A DNA stretch of 64,000 nt from Tumebacillus avium. GTDB lineage: Bacteria; Bacillota; Bacilli; Tumebacillales; Tumebacillaceae. Each line of letters begins with the position of its first letter. Within the stretch, counting starts at the first letter, position 1. The DNA is taken from NCBI RefSeq assembly GCF_002162355.1, contig NZ_CP021434.1, positions 838,501-902,500 on the forward strand, given 5' to 3'. The notes beneath the pieces are model-generated. The model was given only the letters and a program-made list of their open reading frames with translations. It had not been told where the DNA came from and did no database searches. A program made the position numbers and the translations under genes. Shown here piece after piece: positions 40,701-47,947 of the stretch.

Positions 40701-43700
40701 GCCGTCGACGATCTGATACACATTGTAGGAAGTCGCATACTGCGAAGCGGTCCATGCCAAGGCGATATCATTGCCGTTGACGATGTTTTTCGTAAACGTT
40801 GCCGGCTTTTGCATCACCGGATGCACGAGGTCGAAGGTCAGTTCGCTCGCTTCCGGCGATTCGCCAAATCTGCTGCTGTACGCGTGTACCGCATACTCGT
40901 ATTTTCCTTCCGGCATGTTCGTGAAGGTCGCAGTCACAGCGGACTGCGTCTTTTTCAGCGTTTTCACGCCATCGACGATCTGGTAAATGCGGTACTCGGT
41001 CGCATATTGCGAAGTGCCGAATTTCAGCGTGATGTCATTGCCGTTGGAGATCGTGTTCGTCAGGACACCCGGCTTTTGCATGATCGGATGCACGAGGTTG
41101 ACGGTCAATTCGCTCGCTGCAGGCGACTCGCCAAAGCGGTCGCTGTAGGAGTGCACCACGAAAGTGTGCTCGCCAGCCGGCATGTTGGCGAAGGTCATCG
41201 TCGCTGCAGACTGCGATCTTTGCAGGACTTTTTCGCCGTCGATGATCTGGTAGATCTTGTACGCCGTCGCATATTGCGCCGCATCCCATTTCAGGGCGAT
41301 GTCGTTGCCGTTTACGATGGTGTTGGTCAGGCCGCCCGGCTCTTGCATCGTCGGGTGAACGAGCGTCAGGGAAAGCTTGCTGCCCGTAGCCGATTCGCCG
41401 TAGCGGGAACTGACGGTGTAGATTTCAAACTCATAGTCCCCGGCCGGCATGTTGGTCAGCGTGCCGGTCACGCCGGTCTGCGTTTTCAGCAGCTCTTTTT
41501 CGCCGTCAACGATGCGGTAGATGTTATACGACGTCGCGTATTGCGCAGCCGTCCATCTCAACACGATGTCGTTGCCGTTCGCGATGCTGTGCGTCGGGTT
41601 GGCCGGCGCTTGCAGCGTCGGGAATTCGACGCTTACAGTAAGCGTGCTGCCCGTCGCGCTTTCGCCAAAACGGTTGCTGAACGTGCGCACTTCATAAGTG
41701 TGCTCGCCTGCGGAAACGTTGGTCATCGTACCGGTGAGCGCGGTTACCGTTTTTTGAAGAACGGCTTCCCCGTTGATGATCTCATAGATCTTGTAGCTGT
41801 TTGCGTATTGCACCGCGTTCCATTTCAAGACGATGTCATTGAAGTTCGAAACGGTGTGCGAGAGGTTCCCCGGCGCTTCCAACGTCGGATGCACCAGGTT
41901 GATGGTGACCTCCGCAGCGATCGGCGATTCGCCGAGGAGCGAAGAGACGCCCGTCACAACAAACTTGTACTCTCCTGCCGGCATGTTGCCAAACACGACA
42001 GAGGTAGCGGTTTGCGACTTCTTCAGAACTCGCTGCTCATCAACAATCTGATAAACTTTGTAAGAGTTTGCATATTGAGTGGTATCCCACTTCAAGGTGA
42101 TGTCATTGCCGTTTGTGACTGTGTACGTCAGGTTGCCCGGCGTCGGCATCACTTGACCGTTCATGGTGAAGGTCAACACGGTACCTTGCGCCGATTCCCC
42201 GAAACGGGGCGAATAGGAACGAACTTCAAATGTATACGTTCCCGGAGCAACGTTGGTGTAGGAAACGGTGGTGCCGGTCACAGTGCTTTTCAGCGTCTTT
42301 TGACCGTTGATGATCTGATACACTTTGTAGCTGTTTGCAAACTCTGCCGCCTGCCAGTTCAGCGTAAACGAAGTGGCGCTGGTCACCGATTGGACCAGTT
42401 CTTCCGGAGGCTGCATCGTCGGATGCACGAGGTTTACAGCTACCTGGCTGCCTGCTGCCGATTCGCCGAAGCGAGTGGAGAAGGAATGGATCTCGTAGCT
42501 GTAATCGCCCGCTGCCGAGTTGGCAAACGTGACGGTCGTTGCGGTCGGCGAGCTTTTCAGCACTTTTTGACCGTTGACGATCTGATACACTTTGTAGCTG
42601 GTGGCATTGGCAGCCGCATCCCAGGTCAGTGTGATGTCGTTGCCGTTTACAATCTTGGCGGTGAAGCTTGCTGGCGCTGCCATTTCCGGAGCGTCGACGT
42701 TAAACGTAACTTCGCTGCCAACTGCCGACTCGCCAAAGCGGTCGCTGTACGAGTACAGTCGGTAGGTATAGTCGCCCGAATCCACTTTTTGGAACACAGT
42801 GCTGGTCCCGGTCAGTGTGCTTTTCAGGACTTTTTCGCCGTCGATGACTTGGTAGAGCTTGTAGCTCGTCGCATAGGACACCGCTTGCCAAGTCAAGGTC
42901 ACGTCGTTGATGTTCGTGATCGTCGACTTGAAGTTGGCCGGTGCGTCCATCGTCGGGTGGGACAGGGTAAAGGAAACGCCGCCCGCCTCTGCCGACTCGC
43001 CAAAACGAGTGGAGGTGGTGGTGATCTCAAAGCTGTACTCCCCGGCCGGCTGGTTGGCCAGCGTGACGATGGTGCCGGTCGCGGTCTGCTTCAGCACTTT
43101 TTGCCCGTCGATCACTTGGTAGATCTTGTACCCGTTGGCATAGAGTGCGGCGTCCCATTGGAGCCTCACATCGTTGCCGTTCAAGACGGTGTACTTGACG
43201 TTTTTCGGCGCGGCCAAGGTGACTTCGCCGACATCGACGGTCGCCGCTTCGGAGACAGCCGATTCGCCGTACAGCGCGTGTGCGGCCGACACCGCGTAGG
43301 TGTAGCTGCCGCCCGCTGCTTGGGCGTTGGTCCATGTCGCTCCGGTTACGGTCGCCACTTTCGTCTGCGTGCCGTCTTCCGAAACTTGGTAGACGTTGTA
43401 GTTTTGCGCGTACTGCGACGCCGTCCAGGTCAGGACGATGTCATTGATGTTTTTTGTCGTCCCGCTGAGCGTCGCCGGCGCCGCCATCTCCGGGTAGGAG
43501 ATTTCGACTGTCACCGGTGCGCACGGACCCGATTCGCCATCAGGGCCCAGCGTGGAAACCACGTAGCTGTACGATCCTTCAGGCATATCATTGGCGATAA
43601 AAGAGTTCGTGTTCGCTTTGCCTAAGAATCTCAGTTCCCCGTCATAGATGCCATACACGTTATAACCGGTGGCGCCAAAGACGGCGCTCCAGGTCAGTTT

Positions 43701-43874
43701 GACATCACTGGGTGTCAGGAACTGGGTGGCGAGGTTGCTCGGCGGCAACATGGTGCTTTCCGAGGCGGTGTTACCGCCATCCGCAGCTGCAAATGTTTGC
43801 ACTGCTGGCATTACAAGTTGGAACACCAGCAGGAACATGGTCAGCAGCGCGATTTTGCTGTACCTTTTCCCCAT
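37734..43874 (-). CDS. Giant secreted repeat protein (14 FN3-like + 7 OmpL47-like repeats)
   Basis: 2046 residues with a signal peptide (cleavage near TFA-AA). After it come 14 repeats of about 95 residues of an FN3-like fold (each with a WxAxxYAxSYKVYQI-type strand and a GESA turn). Then 7 repeats of about 85 residues opening DKTAPTTTSDAPT and closing AAGNKEQAQTVEVKI, the OmpL47/Ig-like type; repeats 2-7 are nearly identical in DNA. A final Ig-like domain and a beta-rich C-terminal domain follow. No LPXTG or SLH anchor is seen. Probably an exported adhesin or matrix protein, controlled by the c-di-GMP-type riboswitch upstream. Confidence 0.85.
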   Translation of the reverse strand: MGKRYSKIALLTMFLLVFQLVMPAVQTFAAADGGNTASESTMLPPSNLATQFLTPSDVKLTWSAVFGATGYNVYGIYDGELRFLGKANTNSFIANDMPEGSYSYVVSTLGPDGESGPCAPVTVEISYPEMAAPATLSGTTKNINDIVLTWTASQYAQNYNVYQVSEDGTQTKVATVTGATWTNAQAAGGSYTYAVSAAHALYGESAVSEAATVDVGEVTLAAPKNVKYTVLNGNDVRLQWDAALYANGYKIYQVIDGQKVLKQTATGTIVTLANQPAGEYSFEITTTSTRFGESAEAGGVSFTLSHPTMDAPANFKSTITNINDVTLTWQAVSYATSYKLYQVIDGEKVLKSTLTGTSTVFQKVDSGDYTYRLYSYSDRFGESAVGSEVTFNVDAPEMAAPASFTAKIVNGNDITLTWDAAANATSYKVYQIVNGQKVLKSSPTATTVTFANSAAGDYSYEIHSFSTRFGESAAGSQVAVNLVHPTMQPPEELVQSVTSATSFTLNWQAAEFANSYKVYQIINGQKTLKSTVTGTTVSYTNVAPGTYTFEVRSYSPRFGESAQGTVLTFTMNGQVMPTPGNLTYTVTNGNDITLKWDTTQYANSYKVYQIVDEQRVLKKSQTATSVVFGNMPAGEYKFVVTGVSSLLGESPIAAEVTINLVHPTLEAPGNLSHTVSNFNDIVLKWNAVQYANSYKIYEIINGEAVLQKTVTALTGTMTNVSAGEHTYEVRTFSNRFGESATGSTLTVSVEFPTLQAPANPTHSIANGNDIVLRWTAAQYATSYNIYRIVDGEKELLKTQTGVTGTLTNMPAGDYEFEIYTVSSRYGESATGSKLSLTLVHPTMQEPGGLTNTIVNGNDIALKWDAAQYATAYKIYQIIDGEKVLQRSQSAATMTFANMPAGEHTFVVHSYSDRFGESPAASELTVNLVHPIMQKPGVLTNTISNGNDITLKFGTSQYATEYRIYQIVDGVKTLKKTQSAVTATFTNMPEGKYEYAVHAYSSRFGESPEASELTFDLVHPVMQKPATFTKNIVNGNDIALAWTASQYATSYNVYQIVDGEKILQKTQTGTTLSFINMPEGEYTYEVYSYSNRFGESPVANTLTFDLVWPVVQPPVLTTTVVNANNLTLSWPAVTWANEYKVYKVDGDTKEQIYKGTARSFQIFNLKEDTFSYEVTAVSTRFGESAASNRETVTIVYPDMQAPTASVKLLSENSARISWNFITYANGYNVYEIVDGKPVLLVHNLNALSYTLTNLPYANHTYVVTSYSNSFGESDPSNSVIAQLIQDDVAPVTTAAAPHAWTNQEVVVTLSATDNDTGVAKTFYALNGGAFAEGTSVAVTEAGINELSFYSVDRVGNIEQTKSIQVKIDKTAPTTTTDAPTTWSQADVKVTLSATDAQSGVATTYYSVNGSDYTEGTTFTVAQEGINTITFYTVDAAGNQEQAQTVEVKIDKTAPTTTSDAPTTWSQADVKVTLSATDAQSGVATTYYSVNGSDYTEGTTFTVAQEGVNTITFYTVDAAGNKEQAQTVEVKIDKTAPTTTSDAPTAWSQADVKVTLSATDAQSGAATTYYSVNGSDYTEGTSFTVAQEGINTITFYTVDAAGNKEQAQTIEVKIDKTAPTTTSDAPTAWSKDDVKITLSATDATSGVATTYYSVNGSDYTEGTTFTVAQEGVNTITFYTVDAAGNKEQAQTVEVKIDKTAPTTTSDAPTTWSQADVKITLSATDATSGVATTYYSVNGSDYTEGTSFTVAQEGINTITFYTVDAAGNQEQAKTVEVKIDKTAPTTTSDAPTAWSKDDVKITLTATDATSGVAKTFYSINGSSYVEGTAFTVTKEGVNKVSFYTVDGAGNQEQAQTVDVKIDKTAPLLTINLNLEYALGTLLNLNVSATDDLSGIATQKLLVAGPGQTGKVLVNPTTLNLNQLGIYTVTATATDAAGVTTTIQKSFTVYIPASIEVTPGIIKGNNGVFTVRASLPNGFSTQGFDLNTVRLNGVQALTSNNGYYNQAKNGQFKFERNDFTWPSNSTVEVELRGYVNGELVIGKTTVKTQK
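38290..39790 (-). repeat. Tandem ~255-bp near-identical repeats
   Basis: Six consecutive units of about 255 bases in the large gene differ at only a few positions each, far less than the FN3-like repeats upstream, pointing to recent duplication or gene conversion. Confidence 0.8.
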
Positions 43875-43895
43875 GCTTTTCGTCCTTCCTTTCTT

Positions 43896-43929
43896 GTGAA
43901 AAGAGGGAACCTCCTTACGTCGAATCCCT
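43896..43929 (-). promoter_or_regulatory. Riboswitch expression platform (terminator-like)
   Basis: AGGGA (43925-43929, minus strand) can pair with TCCCT (43904-43908), then CTTTTC: a weak terminator. The segment CCCTCTTTTCAC can also pair with GTGAAAAGGG at the riboswitch 5' end, an alternative fold. Confidence 0.5.
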
Positions 43930-44030
43930 GTGGTAACCGGCTGCCATCTTCAATTCCAGAATATTCCGCAAATGAAGTTCAGGCCCTTGGCTTTGCGTCT
44001 CACAGTTTCCCATGATTTGCCCTTTTCACT
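43927..44030 (-). promoter_or_regulatory. Cyclic-di-GMP-I (GEMM) riboswitch
   Basis: Read on the minus strand: AAAAGGGCAAA, a GGGAAACT loop, then GACGCAAAGCC, GGGCCTGAAC, a variable stem, GATGGCAGCCGG and GGTTACC. These are the conserved blocks of the GEMM-I aptamer in correct order, including the GAAA tetraloop and its receptor-type pairing, and the GGCC block near the ligand site. It lies in the 5' leader of the 2046-residue secreted protein, about 50 bases from its start, so c-di-GMP should control that gene. Confidence 0.88.
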
Positions 44031-44050
44031 TGTTTCTCTCTCTAGTATCA

Positions 44051-44079
44051 ATCATATTTCATTTCAGCTAGGTTGTGAA
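44051..44079 (-). promoter_or_regulatory. Promoter of the riboswitch transcript
   Basis: Minus strand TTCACA, 17 bases, TATGAT, 20 bases before the aptamer. Confidence 0.55.
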
Positions 44080-44153
44080 TAAGAATCTCTTACAAACCTA
44101 CTATTTTCGTTGCAAACTTGTGAATTTTGGGGGTCATTTGGGGATTCACTTGC

Positions 44154-44188
44154 AAAAAACCTCCTTTCAATAAGAAAGGAGGTTTTTT
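44154..44188. terminator. Terminator of the small membrane protein gene
   Basis: Perfect arms AAAAAACCTCCTTT and AAAGGAGGTTTTTT with a seven-base loop. Confidence 0.88.
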
Positions 44189-44199
44189 GGCAAATGAAA

Positions 44200-44625
44200 T
44201 TAGACCAGTTTCGCGCTGACCACAAACAGCACGCTGCTCACGGCGAGGGCAAACACGCCCAGCGCTCCGGCATACCAGCCGGCCGCTTGGAACGGCTGCT
44301 TGTTTGCGCGGCGGCTTTTCCAGAGAAAGACGAGGATAAACAGCAGGATCACCACTCCGCCGCCTTGTTCCATCACGTTGAGCCAAAGCGGCTTGTCCAT
44401 TCCGCGATACCCGAGTGCCTCGATCAGCCCGACGCCTGTCGCCAGCACGACCACCGCCGCCACGCTGCTCACCCGGTTGACCAGCCGGGTGCAGAACAGC
44501 AGCAGCCCGCTTTCCTGCAAGGAATTCTTTTTCAAATAAGCAAACAAGATCATCAACAGCACCGCCGACCCCAACCATACCGCCAGGCCGGACAGATGAA
44601 AGAACAGCATCCAATTCGCGATCAT
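44200..44625 (-). CDS. Four-helix membrane protein
   Basis: About 141 residues from the ATG at 44625, 7 bases after GAGGGGAG. Four membrane helices; helix 1 has LFFHLSGLAVWLGSAVLLMI, with a His-x-x-Gly...Trp-x-Gly pattern found in CopD/DUF2269-like haem or copper membrane proteins. Follows the sensor kinase gene on the same strand. Function uncertain. Confidence 0.7.
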   Translation of the reverse strand: MIANWMLFFHLSGLAVWLGSAVLLMILFAYLKKNSLQESGLLLFCTRLVNRVSSVAAVVVLATGVGLIEALGYRGMDKPLWLNVMEQGGGVVILLFILVFLWKSRRANKQPFQAAGWYAGALGVFALAVSSVLFVVSAKLV

Positions 44626-44695
44626 TTCCAATCTCCCCTCTCAAGCTTGTACCTGCATCATAAGCAAGCCAAGTGAACAGAAGATGAACGGAAGA

Positions 44696-46072
44696 TTACA
44701 AATGTGGCAGGCGCACCTTGAAAGAAGTGCCCACCCCTTTTTCGCTCGCCGCTTCCACCGACCCGCCGTGCATCTGTACAATCTTGTGCACGATCGCCAG
44801 TCCCAGCCCGCTGCCGGCCAGTTTCCGGCTGCGCGCTTTGTCCGCTTTGTAAAAACGCTCGAACACGTTTTGCAGATCCTCCTCTGCAATGCCGATCCCT
44901 GTGTCGGCGATCTCCACGGTCACTTCGCGCGAATCGGCTCCGATCACAATGCGAATCTCGCCGCCCGGTGGGGTAAATTTGATGCTGTTCGTCAGCAGAT
45001 TCACCCAGACCAGATGCAGAAAATGCGGCTGCCCCGACACGGTCACCGGCTGCAGCTGCAAGTCGATGCCAAGCTCCCCTTCCGACCACTGCCACTGCAG
45101 CGACTTCACCACGTCGCGAATCTGTTCATCGAGGCGGAATCGGCTGACCTCCCACGCTTCCTCCGCATGATCGAGCGAAGCGAGTGTCAGCAACTGTTTG
45201 CTGAGCGACGACAAACGTCTGCTCTCCGTCTCGATGATCTGCAAATACGCTTCCCGCTCCTCCTCGGTCATGCGCTCCGTGCGCAAAGCCTGCGAGAAGC
45301 CTTGGATCGACGTCAGCGGCGATTGAATCTCATGCGACACATTGGCGACAAACTCCTGCCGGGTCTGGTCGAGCTTGCGCAGCGAGTCGGCCATCCGCGA
45401 AAAGTCCCGCGCCAGTCGCCCGATCTCATCTTGACGCGCCACGTCCAGTTCCAGCGCAAAGTCGCCTTCCGCAATCCGCTTCGTCGCCGCCGTCAACAGC
45501 TTCAGCGGTTTGACCAGGTAGCGTGTGCTGACCAGAATCAGCGCCAAGGAGAACAAAAACGTAAACAAGAGCAGCCGGGCAAACAGCACCCGCACTTCGC
45601 CAAACATCCGCTCGATGTTCGGGCGCAAAAAGAGAGCGTAAGTCTCTCCGTTCGCCTGCAGCGGAACGCCAACCGAGTTCCGCAGCGTATTTTCAAAAAA
45701 GCCGGTCACAAACAGACGCCCCGTGTGCTCCGCCCCGCGATACGCTTCCCCCGCCTGCACCTGCCGCACGGTCTCCGGCGGGATGTCCGTTTCCCGAAAT
45801 GCATCCCCAAACGCCTTTGCCTGCAGCTGCGGATCGAACACGTACAGCTGGTAGTTCAGCTTGGCAATGCTGGTGAAGTACGCATCGAGATCGGGATCTG
45901 GGTTCCGTTCATACAGCTGTGCGGTCTCCGTTGCGATCTCGTACAATTTCTGTTCGTTGTACCCTTTCAGATGCAGTTGGTAATACAGATTAGACATCCA
46001 GAATCCAAACAAGGCGCTGACCATCACGATCACCACCGTCATCAACACGATGCGCACATACAGGGATTTCAC
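44696..46072 (-). CDS. Sensor histidine kinase
   Basis: 458 residues with a GTG start overlapping the response regulator stop by 4 bases. Two membrane helices flank an extracytoplasmic domain of about 130 residues; a HAMP region follows (TRYLVKPLKLLTAATKRIAEGDF), then HisKA with the phosphorylated His in FVANVSHEIQSPLTSI, and HATPase with NLLTNSIKFTP, DTGIGI and GSGLGLAIV. Signal unknown. Confidence 0.95.
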   Translation of the reverse strand: MKSLYVRIVLMTVVIVMVSALFGFWMSNLYYQLHLKGYNEQKLYEIATETAQLYERNPDPDLDAYFTSIAKLNYQLYVFDPQLQAKAFGDAFRETDIPPETVRQVQAGEAYRGAEHTGRLFVTGFFENTLRNSVGVPLQANGETYALFLRPNIERMFGEVRVLFARLLLFTFLFSLALILVSTRYLVKPLKLLTAATKRIAEGDFALELDVARQDEIGRLARDFSRMADSLRKLDQTRQEFVANVSHEIQSPLTSIQGFSQALRTERMTEEEREAYLQIIETESRRLSSLSKQLLTLASLDHAEEAWEVSRFRLDEQIRDVVKSLQWQWSEGELGIDLQLQPVTVSGQPHFLHLVWVNLLTNSIKFTPPGGEIRIVIGADSREVTVEIADTGIGIAEEDLQNVFERFYKADKARSRKLAGSGLGLAIVHKIVQMHGGSVEAASEKGVGTSFKVRLPHL

Positions 46073-46749
46073 GGGGTGGTCACCTCCAACTTGTAGCCGA
46101 TGCCCCGTACGGTCGTGATCACAAAATCCTGCTGCAGCAGCGCGAACCGCTCCCGCAACCGTTTGATATGCACGTCGATCGTGCGAGCATCGCCTTGATA
46201 CCCGGCACCCCAGATCGAATCGAGCAGCTGGTCGCGGGTAAACACGCGGTCCGGTGCAGAAGCGAGCTGAAACAGCAGCTCAAACTCCCGCCGCGGCAGC
46301 AGCACTTCCCGTTCGCCGATCCGCACTTCAAAACTGCCCCGGTCGATCACCGTCCCGCCGATGGTGACCGCATCGGTCGCCGCCAGGAGGTAGCGCCGCA
46401 GCAGCGCCTTGATGCGCAGGAGCAGCTCGCGCGGTTCAAACGGCTTGACCACATAATCGTCCGTCCCGGAGAGAAACCCGCGCTCCTTGTCCTCCACCGC
46501 GCCTTTTGCGGTCAACAAAATCACCGGAATGTCATAGTGACCCCGGATCTCCCGGCACAGTTCCAGCCCGTCCTTGCCCGGCATCATCACATCGACGATC
46601 GCCAAGTGCACCCGCTCCGTCTCCAGCTGCCGTGACGCCGCCGCGCCGTCCTCCGCCTGCAGCACGTGATAGCCTTCTTTTTGCAAATAAAATCCGACCA
46701 ATGTGCGAAGATGCGGATCATCATCCGCGATCAGGATTGCCAGTCTCAT
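46069..46749 (-). CDS. OmpR/PhoB-type response regulator
   Basis: 226 residues from the ATG at 46749 (GGAGGG upstream). Receiver: DDD at residues 8-10, phosphorylated Asp in IVDVMMPGKDG, Lys in LTAKG. DNA-binding winged helix: LLFQLASAPDRVFTRDQLLDSIWG and TIDVHIKRLRERF. Partner of the overlapping kinase. Confidence 0.95.
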   Translation of the reverse strand: MRLAILIADDDPHLRTLVGFYLQKEGYHVLQAEDGAAASRQLETERVHLAIVDVMMPGKDGLELCREIRGHYDIPVILLTAKGAVEDKERGFLSGTDDYVVKPFEPRELLLRIKALLRRYLLAATDAVTIGGTVIDRGSFEVRIGEREVLLPRREFELLFQLASAPDRVFTRDQLLDSIWGAGYQGDARTIDVHIKRLRERFALLQQDFVITTVRGIGYKLEVTTP

Positions 46750-46837
46750 GAGGTTCCCTCCAGGCATCTGTTTCCTTTTCAATCAAAAATAGCCCTCTCC
46801 TAGAGTACACATTAGGAATAGGGCTGACAATTTTTTA

Positions 46838-46990
46838 TTACTCTTCTTTCCTCTTTTTCTTTTTTCTTGATGCAATTGCTTTTCGTATCACTTCAAGTTC
46901 TTCTTTTGTAGCAGGTGTTTTTATATCTTCCAAAATTCTCTTCGCAAGGTCTCCCTTTGCTTCATAGCTCGGTTCCGAGGGTCGATTCAT
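46838..46990 (-). CDS. Small charged protein downstream of GNAT gene
   Basis: 50 residues from the ATG at 46990 with GGAGG upstream. Mostly helical, with a Lys/Arg-rich C-terminus (ASRKKKKRKEE). It follows the GNAT gene by 77 bases. Function unknown; it could be an accessory antitoxin. Confidence 0.5.
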   Translation of the reverse strand: MNRPSEPSYEAKGDLAKRILEDIKTPATKEELEVIRKAIASRKKKKRKEE

Positions 46991-47067
46991 ATGTCCTCCC
47001 TGAACGAAAGATGTAGTTACATCTATGTTCAGTTTTGACAGAAAAAAACCTGCAACAAACAAAAGCC

Positions 47068-47613
47068 CTAAAATAGTTCTTCAAAGTCTTCGAGTGTTAA
47101 TTCTTGGACTGTTGGCAATTTAAAACACATCGGTTGCGTATAATCATCTTGTAACTCAAAGAGGAACTCTTTGAACTGGTACTTCTTATACCAATCGATC
47201 AACCACTGTTCTTTAACAGCTCTCAAAAAAACATACCTGCAGCCGATAAAATAAGAAATACTAGTCGTCTGCGCAAGAATTTCTTCAAGCGTTTCACTGC
47301 CAATACCTTGTCGCCAGTATTGTTGATCTACTGCTAAAAATGGGATCTCAACCGCTGGGACCGTTGTCTCTTTTGCTCCGATCTGACTGCGTTCCTGCAT
47401 GTCGACTGTAATTTTCGTACACTTCGCGCTGTAGTACGCGATCACCTTTCGACCATTCGAATATACTCTTGTCTGGGACAAGCCATTTGCTTGTTCAAGA
47501 ACTGCATCTACGTGCAAGTGTTGATCGAATGCAGGATACCCGGAAGAAAAGCCTTGAATGTCATGTTTTGACCTGTCCAAGACTTCCCAACCAAAATGAT
47601 TGAGAACATTCAT
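47068..47613 (-). CDS. GNAT-family acetyltransferase, candidate toxin
   Basis: 181 residues. GNAT signs: EIPFLAVDQQYWRQGIGSETLEEIL (acetyl-CoA loop RQGIGS) and the later WLIDWYKKYQFKEF. The N-terminal SGYPAFDQHLHVDAVLEQANGLSQTRVYSNGRKVIAYYS resembles tRNA-acetylating TacT/AtaT toxins. It lies between two tiny genes, the upstream one ending 14 bases before it. Toxin activity is inferred from family and layout. Confidence 0.7.
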   Translation of the reverse strand: MNVLNHFGWEVLDRSKHDIQGFSSGYPAFDQHLHVDAVLEQANGLSQTRVYSNGRKVIAYYSAKCTKITVDMQERSQIGAKETTVPAVEIPFLAVDQQYWRQGIGSETLEEILAQTTSISYFIGCRYVFLRAVKEQWLIDWYKKYQFKEFLFELQDDYTQPMCFKLPTVQELTLEDFEELF

Positions 47614-47627
47614 CGCGGAAGTCGCTC

Positions 47628-47813
47628 CTACTTCTTTCTGTCTATTGCTTTTGCTTTCCGAAGAACTCTTCTCTTCAAGATTTCACGAATGGTGTCAGAC
47701 TCAAGAGTGGCTGGTCTTGCAAGGTCTTGAATAAAAAACTCCGCACTTTTACCAGATACCCGGTGTGGCATGAATTGATCAGTTGGACTGTAATTTCGCA
47801 GTTTCTCAGACAC
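47628..47813 (-). CDS. Small protein upstream of GNAT, candidate antitoxin
   Basis: 61 residues with a GTG start. Basic C-terminus (REILKRRVLRKAKAIDRKK) and a preceding helix. It is not obviously a DUF1778 ribbon-helix-helix protein, the usual partner of TacT. Position and size suggest an antitoxin of another type. Confidence 0.55.
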   Translation of the reverse strand: MSEKLRNYSPTDQFMPHRVSGKSAEFFIQDLARPATLESDTIREILKRRVLRKAKAIDRKK

Positions 47814-47892
47814 TCTATCATCCCCTTTGGGCCTATTGCTTACATCCTTAATATACCATAGACAGATTCACAGATGGAGAATTTTCCGGCAT

Positions 47893-47945
47893 AAAAAAGC
47901 GTGCAGACCTTGTACCTTTGGTACTTCGTCTACACGCTTTTTACT
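47893..47945 (-). terminator. Terminator of the NRPS operon
   Basis: Arms AAAAAGCGTG(C)AGAC and GTCT(A)CACGCTTTTT, with an inner GTACC/GGTAC pairing, just after the terminal NRPS gene. Confidence 0.8.
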
Positions 47946-47947
47946 TA

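Noticed and set aside
38055-43625. 1856-codon open frame antisense to the giant repeat protein
   Set aside because: Its product is Arg/Gly/Cys/Val-rich and simply mirrors the repeats of the real gene; no ribosome site, and the GC-rich codon pattern explains the lack of stops.
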